Shown here in pieces: positions 53,507 through 64,000 of a stretch of DNA of 64,000 bases. Within the stretch, counting starts at the first letter, position 1. Each line of letters starts with the position of its first letter. The position numbers and the translations under genes were made by a program. Source of the stretch: Aliarcobacter thereius LMG 24486 (GTDB taxonomy: Bacteria > Campylobacterota > Campylobacteria > Campylobacterales > Arcobacteraceae); contig NZ_CP035926.1 in NCBI RefSeq assembly GCF_004214815.1, positions 248,001 to 312,000 on the forward strand, given 5' to 3'. A model generated the notes under the pieces. It did not search any database, was not told the DNA's origin, and was given only the letters and a program-made list of their open reading frames with translations.

Positions 53507-54265
53507 TTATTTACACCAATTCTCAATTGTAGAAGCGAAAAGTACAGGAGATTCAATCATTGGATAGTGACCAGAATCTTCAAACTCTAATATCTCTATA
53601 TTAAAATTATTTTCAAAATATTTTAATACTTCATTTTTTGAGAAAACTTTAAAATCATGTTTCCCTGTAATTATCTTTATTGGAGCATTTGTTGAAAAAT
53701 CATTTAAAGATGAATCAAAATATATGTTTAAATACATATCCATATAAGAAACTCTTGCTTCAAGTTTAGATGAATTGTAAGCTTGTTTTATACGATATTT
53801 TTTCCAAGATTCATTATATCTTTGACTAGATTGTTCTACAATTTCTTCAATTTTCCCACTATTGTTTCTCATTTGAAATATTAAATTCTCTTTTGCTTTG
53901 ATTGTACTTTTTACACCTATATAGGAAATTGGGTTTATTAAGATAAGTTTTTTTACTCTTAAATCTTTATTTGTTATATGTTGAGCAATCATCGTTGACA
54001 TAGAGTGTGCAAGTAGGATATAACTATTTATTCCTAAATTTGATACTAAATTAATAATATCATTTACAGCTTCATCTAAAGTATAATTGCCATTTATCTC
54101 TTTTGATAAACCATATCCTCTTAAATCAACCATAAAACAGCTAAACTCTTCTTGATTAAAATATTGTAAACAATTATCATAATTTGAGCAATCGCCCATC
54201 AACTCATGTAAAAATATAATATTTTTTTTGCCTGAACCAAATTTTTTGTAAGATAAAAACTTCAT
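53507..54265 (-). CDS. Alpha/beta hydrolase
   Basis: A 252-residue alpha/beta-hydrolase-fold protein. The oxyanion region is FLHELMGDCSNYD near residues 18-30, DLRGYGLS is near 47, the nucleophile elbow is LLAHSMSTM (Ser88), and the acid and base are in GKHDFKVF and DSGHYPMIES near the C-terminus. The elbow reads A-H-S-M-S and not G-x-S-x-G, which is less common. It has no signal peptide. The substrate cannot be predicted. It is convergent with the receptor operon and divergent from rpsL. Confidence 0.85.
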   Translation of the reverse strand: MKFLSYKKFGSGKKNIIFLHELMGDCSNYDNCLQYFNQEEFSCFMVDLRGYGLSKEINGNYTLDEAVNDIINLVSNLGINSYILLAHSMSTMIAQHITNKDLRVKKLILINPISYIGVKSTIKAKENLIFQMRNNSGKIEEIVEQSSQRYNESWKKYRIKQAYNSSKLEARVSYMDMYLNIYFDSSLNDFSTNAPIKIITGKHDFKVFSKNEVLKYFENNFNIEILEFEDSGHYPMIESPVLFASTIENWCK

Positions 54266-54338
54266 ATTTCTCCTAGATTTTTTTATGAAATCTTAATAAA
54301 AGAATATTAAACTAAAGTAAGCTTTAAAGATATTTCTG

Positions 54339-54344
54339 TATAAT
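54339..54344 (+). promoter_or_regulatory. rpsL operon promoter -10 element
   Basis: TCTGTATAATGCAAA has a perfect TATAAT 127 bases before the rpsL ATG and shares TCTGTATAAT with the rpsA promoter. The long leader this implies carries hairpins. No -35 box is recognisable. Confidence 0.6.
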
Positions 54345-54349
54345 GCAAA

Positions 54350-54471
54350 ACTTTTTTAGAAAACACTACAAGGTTTCCTAGAATGGTAGTATCGCTTCAA
54401 AATATTTTGGAGATTACGAGAAGCATGGGTAGGGCTATAGCTACTCAAACCAAATTTAATAAAGGAAAGAA
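54350..54471 (+). promoter_or_regulatory. Structured leader of the rpsL-rpsG-fusA operon
   Basis: The roughly 120-base leader can form two hairpins: CTTCAAAATATTTTGGAG (7-bp stem with one G-U, about 54394-54411), and GGGTAG/CTACTC (54427-54432 with 54441-54446) around GGCTATAG. GC content is well above the surrounding intergenic level. An AAAGGAAAG ribosome-binding site precedes the ATG. The layout would suit autogenous control by a ribosomal protein, but no known leader motif was recognised. Confidence 0.4.
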
Positions 54472-54855
54472 ATGCCTACAATTAATCAGCTTATTAGAAA
54501 AGAGCGAAAAAAAGTGATTGAAAATTCTAAATCACCAGCACTTAAAAATTGTCCTCAAAGAAGAGGAGTATGTACTAGAGTTTATACAACAACTCCAAAA
54601 AAACCTAACTCGGCTTTAAGAAAAGTTGCAAAAGTTAGATTAACTACTGGAATCGAAGTTATTTCATACATCGGTGGAGAAGGACATAACCTTCAAGAGC
54701 ACTCAATCGTGCTTGTAAGAGGGGGAAGAGTTAAGGATTTACCTGGGGTTAAATACCACATTGTAAGAGGTGCTTTAGATAGTGCTGGAGTAAATAACAG
54801 AACAGTATCTAGATCTAAATATGGTACAAAAAGACCAAAAGCAGCAAAAAAATAA
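54472..54855 (+). CDS. rpsL: 30S ribosomal protein S12
   Basis: S12, 127 residues, a decoding-centre protein. The conserved run [16 protein letters not shown] contains Lys43, a streptomycin-resistance site in other bacteria, here the unmodified wild-type lysine. [13 protein letters not shown] lies near residue 90 and contains Lys88. It heads the str operon rpsL-rpsG-fusA, 15 bases before rpsG. Confidence 0.98.
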   Translation: MPTINQLIRKERKKVIENSKSPALKNCPQRRGVCTRVYTTTPKKPNSALRKVAKVRLTTGIEVISYIGGEGHNLQEHSIVLVRGGRVKDLPGVKYHIVRGALDSAGVNNRTVSRSKYGTKRPKAAKK

Positions 54856-54867
54856 GTAGAAGGATAA

Positions 54868-55338
<471 letters not shown>

Positions 55339-55349
55339 GAAAATAAATT

Positions 55350-57458
55350 ATGGCAAGAAAAATACCACTAAATAGAGTTAGAAATATAGGAATTGCTGCT
55401 CATATTGATGCAGGAAAAACAACAAGTACAGAAAGAATTCTTTTCTATACAGGAATTTCTCATAAAATAGGTGAAACTCACGAAGGTACAGCAACAATGG
55501 ACTGGATGGAGCAAGAGCAAGAAAGAGGTATTACAATTACTTCTGCTGCTACAACTTGTTTCTGGAATCACCCAAAAACTAATGAGCAATTACAAATAAA
55601 TATTATTGATACTCCAGGGCACGTTGACTTTACTATTGAAGTTGAAAGATCAATGAGAGTTCTTGATGGTGCTGTTGCGGTGTTCTGTTCAGTTGGTGGA
55701 GTTCAACCTCAATCTGAAACTGTTTGGAGACAAGCAAACAAATATGGAGTACCTAGAATTATCTATGTAAATAAAATGGATAGAACAGGTGCAAACTTTT
55801 TAAATGTTATGAACCAAGTAAGAGATAGATTAAAAGCTAATCCAGTTCCACTTCAAATTCCAATTGGAGCAGAAGATCAATTTAGAGGAATGGTTGATTT
55901 AGTAAAAATGAAAGCTTATACATACACTCTTGATGCACAAGCTGGTGAAATGTATAAAGTTGAAGAAATTCCAGCTGATTTAGTTGATATTGCTGCTGAA
56001 TATAGAGAGAAACTTGTTGAAGCTGCTGCTGAGTCAAGTGAAGAGTTAATGGATAAATATCTTGGTGGTGAAGAGCTAAGCGAAGAAGAGATTACATCTG
56101 GAATTAAAAAAAGATGTTTAGCAATGGAAATTACTCCAATGGTTTGTGGAACATCATTTAAAAACAAAGGTATTCAACCACTTCTTGATGCTGTTGCTAT
56201 GTATTTACCAGCTCCAACTGAAGTTGCTGATATGAATGGTGAAACTCAAGATGGAGATTCTGTAACAGTTGCTTCAAGTGATAAAGGTGAAGTTGCAGCT
56301 TTAGCATTTAAAGTAATGACTGACCCATTTGTTGGACAATTAACATTTACAAGAGTATATAGAGGAGTTTTAGAATCTGGAACTTATGTTATGAACTCTA
56401 CAAAAATGAAAAAAGAGAGAATTGGAAGACTTCTTAAAATGCATGCAAACTCAAGAGAAGAGATTAAAGAGCTTTATGCAGGAGAAATTGGAGCTGTTGT
56501 TGGTCTTAAAGATACAATTACAGGTGATACATTAGCAAGTGAAAAAGATCCAGTTATTCTAGAAAGAATGGATTTCCCAGATCCAGTTATTTCTGTTGCA
56601 GTTGAGCCAAAAACAAAAGCTGACCAAGAAAAAATGGGAATTGCTTTAGGAAAATTAGCAGAAGAAGATCCATCATTTAGAGTTGCAACAGATGAAGAGT
56701 CTGGACAAACTATTATTTCAGGAATGGGTGAATTACACCTTGAAATTCTTGTAGATAGAATGAAAAGAGAATTCAAAGTTGAAGCAGAAGTTGGTGCTCC
56801 ACAAGTTGCTTATAGAGAAACTATTAGAAATGCTGTTAAACAAGAGTACAAATATGCAAAACAATCTGGAGGTAAAGGACAATATGGTCACGTTTACTTA
56901 GAGATTAAACCAATGGAAGCTGGAAGTGAGCCTACATTCAAATTCAAAAACGAAATCAAAGGAGGGGTTGTTCCAAAAGAGTATGTACCTGCTGTTGAAA
57001 AAGGTTGTTTTGAAGCAATGCAAGGTGGTATTCTAGCTGGTTATCCAATGGTTGATATTGAAGTTACACTTTATGATGGAAGTTACCACGAAGTGGATTC
57101 ATCTGAAATGGCATTTAAATTAGCTGCTTCAATGGGGTTCAAACAAGGTTGTAGAAGTGCAGCTGCAGGTGCAGTATTACTTGAGCCTATTATGAAAGTT
57201 GAAATTGAAACTCCAGAAGAGTACATGGGAGATGTTATTGGTGATTGTAATAAAAGAAGAGGACAAGTTCAATCTATGGATGATAGAGCAGGTATCAAAT
57301 TAGTAACTGCTATGATTCCACTTTCTGAACTATTTGGATACTCAACAGATTTAAGATCTATGTCGCAAGGTAGAGCAACATATTCAATGTTATTTGATGC
57401 TTACCAAGAGGTTCCAAGAAATGTATCTGAAGAGATTATGAAAAAAAGAAACGGATAA
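55350..57458 (+). CDS. fusA: Elongation factor G
   Basis: EF-G, 702 residues, the GTPase that drives translocation. G1 is AHIDAGKTT near residue 17, switch I contains [13 protein letters not shown]3 is DTPGHVDF and G4 is NKMD. Domains II to V are complete (to EEIMKKRNG). The length fits the family. It is the third gene of the str operon. The tuf gene is absent, as a hairpin terminator follows at once. Confidence 0.98.
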   Translation: MARKIPLNRVRNIGIAAHIDAGKTTSTERILFYTGISHKIGETHEGTATMDWMEQEQERGITITSAATTCFWNHPKTNEQLQINIIDTPGHVDFTIEVERSMRVLDGAVAVFCSVGGVQPQSETVWRQANKYGVPRIIYVNKMDRTGANFLNVMNQVRDRLKANPVPLQIPIGAEDQFRGMVDLVKMKAYTYTLDAQAGEMYKVEEIPADLVDIAAEYREKLVEAAAESSEELMDKYLGGEELSEEEITSGIKKRCLAMEITPMVCGTSFKNKGIQPLLDAVAMYLPAPTEVADMNGETQDGDSVTVASSDKGEVAALAFKVMTDPFVGQLTFTRVYRGVLESGTYVMNSTKMKKERIGRLLKMHANSREEIKELYAGEIGAVVGLKDTITGDTLASEKDPVILERMDFPDPVISVAVEPKTKADQEKMGIALGKLAEEDPSFRVATDEESGQTIISGMGELHLEILVDRMKREFKVEAEVGAPQVAYRETIRNAVKQEYKYAKQSGGKGQYGHVYLEIKPMEAGSEPTFKFKNEIKGGVVPKEYVPAVEKGCFEAMQGGILAGYPMVDIEVTLYDGSYHEVDSSEMAFKLAASMGFKQGCRSAAAGAVLLEPIMKVEIETPEEYMGDVIGDCNKRRGQVQSMDDRAGIKLVTAMIPLSELFGYSTDLRSMSQGRATYSMLFDAYQEVPRNVSEEIMKKRNG

Positions 57459-57477
57459 TTTTATTATTTAATTCTTT

Positions 57478-57512
57478 AAAAAAGGGGATGTGCTTTGCAT
57501 GTTCCCTTTTTT
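57478..57512 (+). terminator. Terminator of the rpsL-rpsG-fusA operon
   Basis: A 16-bp stem (57478-57493 with 57497-57512, with GGGG and GTGC in the core and three G-U pairs) has a TTT loop and a U-run. It lies 19 bases after the fusA stop. Confidence 0.9.
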
Positions 57513-57575
57513 TATTAGATTTATATAAGAGATTATATACAATATATTTTATATAAGTTTACAAAAAGAGGACAA

Positions 57576-58445
57576 TTGAGAGTAGAAAAAAATTGCAAAC
57601 AACTAGAAAAAATCAAAAACATAGGAATAGTATTAAAACCTAATAGTCCAGAATTAAAGAATACTTTTTTGGATATAAAGAAACTATTCTTAAAAAACAA
57701 TATAAATATTATATTAGAAGAAAAATCTGCAAATATGATAGGTGAATTTGGAAGAGATTTTGATGATTTATGTAAGGAAGCTGATTTTTTAATAAGTGTT
57801 GGTGGAGATGGTACACTTTTAGGAGTTGCAAGAAAAGCATTTTTATATGATTTACCAGTTTTAGGTATAAATTTAGGTACTTTAGGATTTTTAACAGATT
57901 TAAATATTGATGATTTGGAAGATTTTATTAAAGATTTATTGACAAAAGATTATAAGATAAGTCCAAGGATGATTATTGAAGGTAAGATAGAAAATAAGAA
58001 CTTTATAGCTTTTAATGACATTGTAATTTCAAGAAAAAATCTTTCAAGTATGCTTGAAATAAGTGCAAAAATAGATAAAAAACCATTTAATAAGTATTTT
58101 GGAGATGGATTAATTGTTTGTACTCCAAGTGGTTCAACTGCATATAATTTATCTGTTGGTGGACCAATAGTTTATCCTCTTACAAATGCTTTTATAATAA
58201 CTCCAATAGCTCCACACTCTTTAACACAAAGACCAATAGTTGTACCAGCTGATTTTGAAATAGAGTTTAAAGTACCTTTTGATGAAGCAACAATTATAGT
58301 TGATGGACAAGAGTTTTATGAATTAAAAAAAGGTGAATATATAAGTATAAAAATTGCAAAAAAACAGGCAAAAATGCTTCATAGAACAAGTAGAGATTTT
58401 TTTGAAGTATTAAGCGAAAAATTAAGATGGGGTAATTTAATTTGA
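57576..58445 (+). CDS. nadK: NAD kinase
   Basis: NAD kinase, 289 residues, makes NADP from NAD and ATP. The catalytic GGDGTLLG motif is near residue 84. NDIVISR and GDGLIVCTPSGSTAYNLSVGG are also visible. It starts at TTG with AGAGGAC 4 bases upstream. Its stop overlaps the TTG of the next gene (TTGA), a four-base overlap. The order nadK-recN is shared with Campylobacter as I recall. Confidence 0.96.
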   Translation: MRVEKNCKQLEKIKNIGIVLKPNSPELKNTFLDIKKLFLKNNINIILEEKSANMIGEFGRDFDDLCKEADFLISVGGDGTLLGVARKAFLYDLPVLGINLGTLGFLTDLNIDDLEDFIKDLLTKDYKISPRMIIEGKIENKNFIAFNDIVISRKNLSSMLEISAKIDKKPFNKYFGDGLIVCTPSGSTAYNLSVGGPIVYPLTNAFIITPIAPHSLTQRPIVVPADFEIEFKVPFDEATIIVDGQEFYELKKGEYISIKIAKKQAKMLHRTSRDFFEVLSEKLRWGNLI

Positions 58446-59974
58446 TAAATAGAATATATATTAAGAATTGTTTGAGTTTTAAAGAAGTTGAACTAGAGTT
58501 TAATAGAGGATTAAATATTTTTACAGGTCCAAGTGGAGCTGGTAAATCTATTTTGATGCAAGAATTTTTAGCACTTTTTGGATTAAATGAGATAAAAAGT
58601 GAGATGGCTGAACTAACAATTAATAATTCAAAAATAAAGAATGAAGAGTTTGATATTAGTTTTGAAGAGGACATTACTTTAAAAAGTATTAAAAAAGATA
58701 AAACAAGATATTTTTTAAATAGTCAAACAATATCAAAAAGATCTTTAGCAGATATTTCAGTTTCTCTTATAAAATACTTAAGTTTAAAAGATACAAGTGA
58801 TTTCAAAAGTGAAGTATTAATAGAATTTATGGATAGATATGCAAGTAAGAATTTTACAGGATTTACTAGTTTAAAAAATGACTTTGATGCAAAATATAAA
58901 GAATTTGTAGAAGTGAGAAAAAAATTAGAAAAGTTAAGAGAAGATGAAAAAAATCTTGAAGATTTAAAAGAGTTTGCAAAATTTGAAATTTCTAAGATAG
59001 AAGAAGTAAATCCAAAACTTGGCGAATATGAAGAGTTAAATAATTTGAAAAAATCTCTTGCAAAAAAAGAAAAAATTGAACAAGCAAGTAAAAAAGCATC
59101 ACAAATTTTTGAAAGTACAAGTGCTGTAAATGAGTTGTTGGAAGTTTTAGAGCAAGATAGTAGTTTTTTTGATGAAGCAATTAATGAATTAAATAATATT
59201 TTAGAGAAATCAAATGATACTTTAAGCGAATTAGAAGATATAAATATAGAAGAAACTTTAACAAGAATAGAGCAAATATCTTTTTTGATTAAAAAGTTTG
59301 GTTCAATAGAAGAGACTATTTTATATAAAGAACAAAAACAAAAAGAGTTAGATTCATACAATAATATTAGTTTTGAAAAAGATGATTTAGAAAAAAGATA
59401 TAAAGAACTTTTTGAATATGTAAGTAATCTAGCTAATATGCTTACAAAATTTAGAAATCAAAGTAGAATTACACTTGAAAAAGGTGTAAATGAGTATTTG
59501 GAATTTTTATATTTAAATAGTGCAACTATTGATTTAGGAATAAAAGACTTGGATTCTCAAGGATTAGATTATATAGATTTTAAATTAAATGGTGTATCTT
59601 TGCAAACGATTAGCTCAGGTGAATATAATAGATTAAGATTAGCACTTTTAAGTGCAATAGCAAAACTAGATATTGATGAAAATGGAATACTTTTCTTAGA
59701 TGAGATAGATGCAAATTTAAGTGGAAAAGAGAGTGAAGCAATAGCAAAAGTTTTAATAAGTTTAAGTAAAAATTACCAAATATTTGCAATATCTCATCAA
59801 ATACAGCTAACTTCAAGTGCAGATCAGCATTTTTTAGTAGAAAAGAATAATGATATATCAACTGTAAGAGAGTTGAAAAAAGATGAAAAGATAATTGAAA
59901 TAGCAAGAATGATAAGTGGTGAAAATGTTACAAAAGAGGCATTGAGTTTTGCTAAAAATTTAATAAAAGAATAA
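58442..59974 (+). CDS. recN: DNA repair ATPase RecN
   Basis: RecN, 510 residues, an SMC-like ATPase that helps double-strand break repair. Walker A is GPSGAGKS near residue 30, two coiled-coil arms cover about residues 150-330, the signature is TISSGEYNRLRLAL near 388, and Walker B is ILFLDEIDAN near 417. It ends with the ISHQIQLTSSADQHFLVEK region typical of RecN. It is shorter than the E. coli protein (553) because of shorter arms. Start TTG overlaps the nadK stop. Confidence 0.93.
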   Translation: MINRIYIKNCLSFKEVELEFNRGLNIFTGPSGAGKSILMQEFLALFGLNEIKSEMAELTINNSKIKNEEFDISFEEDITLKSIKKDKTRYFLNSQTISKRSLADISVSLIKYLSLKDTSDFKSEVLIEFMDRYASKNFTGFTSLKNDFDAKYKEFVEVRKKLEKLREDEKNLEDLKEFAKFEISKIEEVNPKLGEYEELNNLKKSLAKKEKIEQASKKASQIFESTSAVNELLEVLEQDSSFFDEAINELNNILEKSNDTLSELEDINIEETLTRIEQISFLIKKFGSIEETILYKEQKQKELDSYNNISFEKDDLEKRYKELFEYVSNLANMLTKFRNQSRITLEKGVNEYLEFLYLNSATIDLGIKDLDSQGLDYIDFKLNGVSLQTISSGEYNRLRLALLSAIAKLDIDENGILFLDEIDANLSGKESEAIAKVLISLSKNYQIFAISHQIQLTSSADQHFLVEKNNDISTVRELKKDEKIIEIARMISGENVTKEALSFAKNLIKE

Positions 59975-60002
59975 AAACTATTTTTATCCTATTTTAAAAT
60001 GA

Positions 60003-60008
60003 TATAAT
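60003..60008 (+). promoter_or_regulatory. Promoter -10 of the chemoreceptor gene
   Basis: GATATAATTAATC lies 30 bases before the ATG, which has AAGGAGAGAG as a strong ribosome-binding site. A sigma-28-like element was looked for and not found. Confidence 0.5.
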
Positions 60009-60037
60009 TAATCTTCGTTTGATTAAGGAGAGAGAAT

Positions 60038-62953
60038 ATGTCAAAGAAATTATCAATTAAAGTTAAAATATTAATTTTATCTATTTTAACTATAGTATTA
60101 ATATCAATTGCCGTTGCTTTTGATTCTATAAACTCTATGAAAGAGTACTCAAATGAGAATATTGAGAACTATAAAAAAGAGGCTTATGATAGAAAAGAGC
60201 AGGAATTAAAAAACTATGTTTCACTTGCTATGAAAACTGTTGAAGCTTATTATGAGCGAACAAATATAGAAAAAATTAAATTAGAGTTAGAAGATGATTT
60301 ATATCAGCAAACAATGTTTTTATTCTCTATTTTAGAAGGGGAGTATGAAAAGTATAAAAACTCTTTGTCAAATAGTGATTTAGAAGAGAGATTAAAGAAT
60401 ATTGTAAACTCTACAAGATATGGAAAGACAGGATATTTTTGGATAAATGATTTAGATGCAAAAGTGATAATACATCCAATTAGCCCATCTTTAAATAATC
60501 AAAATATGCATAATTACAAAGATCCAAACGGTAAACAGATCTTTAAAGAGTTTGCAGAGATTGCAAAGAAAAAAGGTGAAGGATATATAGATTATGTATG
60601 GCCCAAACCAGGATTTGATAAACCACAAGCAAAGGCATCTTTTGTAAAATTATTTAAACCATATAATTGGGTAATTGGAACAGGTGAATATATAGAAAAT
60701 GCAACAGAAAGAATCCAAAAAGAAGCACTAAAAACAATCTCAGATATGAGATATGCAAATGATGACTATTTTTGGATAAATGATTCTCATCCATATATGA
60801 TTCATCATCCAAATACAAAGCTAAATGGAACAGATTTAAATACATATAAAGATCCATTTGGTACAAAACTTTTTGTTGAGATGTCAAAAGTTACTAATGA
60901 GAAAAAAGAGGGTGGACTTGTAAAATATTATTGGGATAAACCAAATATTCCAAATGATCCAAAAGCAAAATTCTCTTATGTTCAAAGATTTGCACCTTGG
61001 GATTGGATTATTGGAACAGGTGCATATGTAGATGATATTGAAGATGAAGTTACTTTAATGCAAGAAAATACAAATAGTAAAATAAATAGTGTTATATTTA
61101 GTATTACTATTTTTGCTTTTATTGCAATGATAATTGCAATTGCAATTTTTAATTACTTTATTAATTTAGCAATAATTAGACCTTTAGGTGAATTAGATGA
61201 TGCAATTAAAGATGTAATAAGTGGAGATGGAAATACTGATAGAATAGTAAATAAGTCTGATGATGAGATAGGAAAAATTGTAAATAGTTTTAATACCTAT
61301 ATAGATAAATTAAAAGAAGCATATATTGAAGATGGAAAAGTTATTCAAAATGTTGATGAAGTAATAGAGAAAGTTTCACAAGGATTTTATGTTTATAAAA
61401 TTGAACAAACATCATCTAATCCACAAATTAGAAGATTAAGAGATTCTATAAATCAAATGATTGAAAGAACAAATGAGAACTTAGTAAATCTAAATAATAT
61501 TTTAATAGAGTATGGAAACTCAAGATTTGTACAAAATGATTCTAAAATTGATACTACAAAAGTAAATGGAGTTATGTCATCTTTAGCAACAAGCACACTT
61601 TTAATAGGACATACGGTTTCAGAATTTTTATCTATGATTATTTCAACTGGTACAAAATTAAATAATGATACAGCAGTGTTATCAAAATCAGCTCAAGAAC
61701 TATCAACTTCTGCAAATGAACAAGCAACATCGCTGGAGCAAACAGCAGCAGCTATTGAAGAGATAACGGCAATTATTAAACAGAGTGTTCAAAAAACATC
61801 TCAAATGTCTATTTTAGCAAATGAGCTTCAAAAATCTTCAAAAAGTGGAGAAACTTTGGCTAATCAGACAAATGAAGCTATGGATCAAATAAATAAAGAA
61901 GTTAGTTCTATAAATGAAGCTATTGAAGTAATTGATCAAATAGCATTTCAAACAAATATCTTAAGTTTAAATGCAGCAGTAGAAGCAGCAACAGCTGGAG
62001 AAGCTGGAAAAGGATTTGCAGTTGTAGCCCAAGAAGTAAGAAACCTTGCAAATAGAAGTGCAGAGGCTGCTAAAGAGATTAAAAATATTGTTGAGATTGC
62101 AACTTCTAAAGCAAATGAAGGAAAAAATATTGCAAGTAGTATGAAGCTTGGATATTCAGAACTTAATAAAAGGATAGATGAAACAATAGTATTAATAGAA
62201 GATGTTTCAAGAGGAACTAAAGAAGAAGAGATAGGAATTCTTCAAATTAATGACACTATAAATGTACTAGATAGAGTTACTCAAGTAAATGCTGGTTCTG
62301 CAAGAACAATAAGTACTTTAGCAAGAGAAGCTTCAAGTTTATCTGATAATTTACTAAAAATTGCAGATAGAGCAAAGTTCAAACAAGTTGACCCAAAAAG
62401 TATAGATGATATTGATTTAGTTTTTAAGATCTCTAAATTAAAGAATGATCATATTAAATTTAAGTTAGAAAATTTTGATAAAGTAGGTCAAACAAAAGTA
62501 GCTTGGCAAGTTGAAAATGATTTAGAGTGTGATTTAGGTAAATGGATTGCAGAACAAGAACAAAAATCTATGAATTTTGTTAAAAAAGATTATTGGAAAG
62601 AGCTAAAAAAACATCATGAATTAGTTCATAAAAATGTTCAAGAGTATATAAATGAAGATTGTAAACAAGAACCAGATAGCCAAAAATTAAAATCATATTC
62701 TATTGAATTAGATAATTCAACTGTTGAAGTTTTTAAAGCTTTGGATAGAGTTAAAGTTGATAATATAGGAAAAGATGAAGTTTTAAATACAAAACAGGCT
62801 CAAAAACAGATAGAAAAGCCTGAAATAAATAAAGAAAAACAAGATTTAGAAACTATAAAAATAGATGTAAAAGATGTAAAGATTCTTGAGAAAACTGAAA
62901 AAAAACAAGAGTTTAAATCAAATTCAAATGATGATGAATGGGAGAGCTTTTAA
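60038..62953 (+). CDS. Methyl-accepting chemotaxis protein with two Cache modules and CZB domain
   Basis: A 971-residue chemoreceptor. A membrane segment (about residues 8-28) is followed by a periplasmic region with two similar Cache modules, near residues 90-225 ([17 protein letters not shown]) and 230-340 ([17 protein letters not shown]). A second membrane segment lies at about 346-372, HAMP at 375-428, and a long signalling helix pair with the conserved tip ([20 protein letters not shown], about 635-654). A C-terminal CZB zinc-binding domain lies at about 800-905 ([27 protein letters not shown]). A Lys/Glu-rich tail ends DDEWESF. No CheR docking pentapeptide is visible. Confidence 0.95.
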   Translation: MSKKLSIKVKILILSILTIVLISIAVAFDSINSMKEYSNENIENYKKEAYDRKEQELKNYVSLAMKTVEAYYERTNIEKIKLELEDDLYQQTMFLFSILEGEYEKYKNSLSNSDLEERLKNIVNSTRYGKTGYFWINDLDAKVIIHPISPSLNNQNMHNYKDPNGKQIFKEFAEIAKKKGEGYIDYVWPKPGFDKPQAKASFVKLFKPYNWVIGTGEYIENATERIQKEALKTISDMRYANDDYFWINDSHPYMIHHPNTKLNGTDLNTYKDPFGTKLFVEMSKVTNEKKEGGLVKYYWDKPNIPNDPKAKFSYVQRFAPWDWIIGTGAYVDDIEDEVTLMQENTNSKINSVIFSITIFAFIAMIIAIAIFNYFINLAIIRPLGELDDAIKDVISGDGNTDRIVNKSDDEIGKIVNSFNTYIDKLKEAYIEDGKVIQNVDEVIEKVSQGFYVYKIEQTSSNPQIRRLRDSINQMIERTNENLVNLNNILIEYGNSRFVQNDSKIDTTKVNGVMSSLATSTLLIGHTVSEFLSMIISTGTKLNNDTAVLSKSAQELSTSANEQATSLEQTAAAIEEITAIIKQSVQKTSQMSILANELQKSSKSGETLANQTNEAMDQINKEVSSINEAIEVIDQIAFQTNILSLNAAVEAATAGEAGKGFAVVAQEVRNLANRSAEAAKEIKNIVEIATSKANEGKNIASSMKLGYSELNKRIDETIVLIEDVSRGTKEEEIGILQINDTINVLDRVTQVNAGSARTISTLAREASSLSDNLLKIADRAKFKQVDPKSIDDIDLVFKISKLKNDHIKFKLENFDKVGQTKVAWQVENDLECDLGKWIAEQEQKSMNFVKKDYWKELKKHHELVHKNVQEYINEDCKQEPDSQKLKSYSIELDNSTVEVFKALDRVKVDNIGKDEVLNTKQAQKQIEKPEINKEKQDLETIKIDVKDVKILEKTEKKQEFKSNSNDDEWESF

Positions 62954-62961
62954 AAGCTCTC
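62942..62961 (+). terminator. Terminator overlapping the chemoreceptor stop
   Basis: A perfect 20-base palindrome (GAGAGCTTTT with its complement) spans the stop codon. It forms an 8-bp stem with a TTAA loop. TTGACTTAA follows, a weak U tract. The remaining 100 bases to the next gene show only AT-rich promoter-like sequence and AAAGGA. Confidence 0.5.
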
Positions 62962-63062
62962 TTGACTTAAAAAACTTACAAACTTAATCTTTATCAAAAA
63001 CAAGATACAATATCCCCTTAAAATAAATTAATATGCTATAAAAATAATCAAAGGAATCTTAT

Positions 63063-64000
63063 ATGAATAAGCAAAAAGTAGAGTTGCTTAGCCCAGCTGG
63101 GAATTTAGAAAAATTAAAAATTGCTATAAATTATGGTGCAGATGCTGTTTATGGTGGAGTTAGCCACTTTAGTTTAAGAATTAGAGCAGGAAAAGAGTTT
63201 ACATTTGAAACATTTAAAGAAGGTATTGAATATGCACATGCAAGAGGTAAAAAAGTATATGCAACAATAAATGGCTTCCCTTTTAATTCTCAAATAGAAC
63301 TTTTAAAAAAACATATTATAAATATGGCAGAAGTAAAACCAGATGCATTTATAGTTGCAGCACCTGGAGTTATTAAACTTTGTAGAGAATTAGCTCCACA
63401 AATACCAATTCATGTATCAACTCAAGCAAATGTTTTAAACTATCTTGATGCACAAGTTTATTGGGATATGGGAGTAAAAAGAATAATTGCAGCTAGAGAA
63501 ATATCATTAAAAGATATAAAAGAGATAAAAAAGCATTTACCTGAAATGGAGATTGAAATTTTTGTTCATGGTTCTATGTGTTTTGCATATAGTGGAAGAT
63601 GTTTAATAAGTGCTGTTCAAATGGGAAGAGTTCCAAATAGAGGTTCATGTGCAAATGATTGTAGATTTGAATATACACTTTATGCTGGAAATGAAGAGCA
63701 TGGAAGTCTGTTTAGACTTGAAGAGGAACCAGGAGTTGGAACATATATTTTTAATTCAAAAGATATGAATCTTGCAAGTCATATAAAAGAGATTTTAGAT
63801 ACAGGAGCTGTTGATAGTTTAAAAATAGAAGGAAGAACAAAATCACCATATTATGCAGCGGTAACTGCAAAAGCATATAGAGAAGCTATTGATGACTATT
63901 TTGCAGATAATTTTGATGCAGAAAAATATCAAAGAGAGTTACACACTACAAAAAATAGAGGATTTACAGATGCTTATTTGGTTCATAGACCATTTGAAAA
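63063..64000 (+). CDS. U32 peptidase family protein, partial
   Basis: The frame from ATG 63063 (AAAGGAATCTTAT upstream) runs off the right edge after 312 codons. It begins VELLSPAGNLEKLKIAINYGADAVY, and has VSTQANVLN, a cysteine-rich stretch (FVHGSMCFAYSGRCLIS near residue 175, SCANDCR near residue 200) and LKIEGRTKSPYY. These mark the U32 family: proteins annotated as collagenase-like proteases, several of which act in tRNA uridine hydroxylation (TrhP) with an Fe-S cluster. Which role applies here cannot be told. Confidence 0.9.
   Translation, partial: MNKQKVELLSPAGNLEKLKIAINYGADAVYGGVSHFSLRIRAGKEFTFETFKEGIEYAHARGKKVYATINGFPFNSQIELLKKHIINMAEVKPDAFIVAAPGVIKLCRELAPQIPIHVSTQANVLNYLDAQVYWDMGVKRIIAAREISLKDIKEIKKHLPEMEIEIFVHGSMCFAYSGRCLISAVQMGRVPNRGSCANDCRFEYTLYAGNEEHGSLFRLEEEPGVGTYIFNSKDMNLASHIKEILDTGAVDSLKIEGRTKSPYYAAVTAKAYREAIDDYFADNFDAEKYQRELHTTKNRGFTDAYLVHRPFE

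Noticed and set aside
58723-59361. A 212-codon open frame on the minus strand inside recN
   Set aside because: It mirrors the Lys/Glu-rich coiled-coil of RecN and gives a Ser/Phe/Leu-rich product with no motif. recN is certain on the other strand.

Overview
The window is a 64 kb piece of a very AT-rich bacterial chromosome, most likely an Arcobacter/Aliarcobacter-type member of the Campylobacterota (Epsilonproteobacteria). Supporting this are the TATAAT-type -10 elements without clear -35 boxes, frequent TTG starts, the gene order serA-rpsA-ispH-aroA-pheT-pheS-HIT (as I recall it from Campylobacter), the nadK-recN pair, the petA-petB-petC bc1 operon, a stand-alone atpB, and a RecB-like (AddA-type) helicase-nuclease. 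It is densely coded: no gene-free stretch exceeds about 210 bases. I see no tRNA, rRNA, CRISPR array, prophage or intact insertion sequence.

Layout. Positions 1-7294 (minus strand): serA (partial), rpsA, ispH, aroA, pheT and pheS, tightly packed. 7456-8543 (plus): a HIT protein and an outer-membrane beta-barrel. 8598-12618 (minus): fatty-acid synthesis (accA, fabF, acpP, fabG) and a VUT/YhhQ transporter. 12738-13814 (plus): a small membrane protein and rsmE. 13872-19235 (minus): the cytochrome bc1 operon petABC, then thrC and argB. 19322-22051 (plus): the AddA-like helicase. 22107-26961 (minus): atpB, ilvA, metE and a small cysteine-rich unknown. 27071-29332 (plus): trmD, rplS, DedA and a membrane protein. 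29335-35354: an aminotransferase, an AraC/GyrI regulator, RidA, a zinc-ribbon protein, an M42-like peptidase and a sirohaem nitrite/sulfite reductase.

35482-53471 is the accessory core. On the minus strand lies a ferric iron/siderophore system: FbpABC-type ABC transporter, PchR-like AraC regulator, TonB-dependent receptor, DUF3649-like protein, PepSY protein and a periplasmic anchored protein. After a small block (glutamine amidotransferase, GT39-like membrane protein, pseudopilin-like protein) comes a plus-strand cluster joining a NitT/TauT-type ABC transporter, an NnrS-family membrane protein, a periplasmic binding protein, a second TonB-dependent receptor and a small CopD/HemJ-like membrane protein. 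Its two operon heads carry the same 17-base Fur-like palindrome in opposite orientation. This cluster is the best candidate for an undescribed system, probably uptake of a metal chelate.

53507-64000 returns to housekeeping genes: an alpha/beta hydrolase, rpsL-rpsG-fusA with a structured leader, nadK-recN, a large chemoreceptor with duplicated Cache modules and a CZB zinc-binding tail, and a partial U32 peptidase-family gene.

The main non-coding observation is a 114-base, strongly base-paired element at 35356-35469 between two convergent genes. Three of its arm mismatches become G-U pairs only in minus-strand RNA. Homology calls rest on recognising motifs and families by eye; no database search was run.
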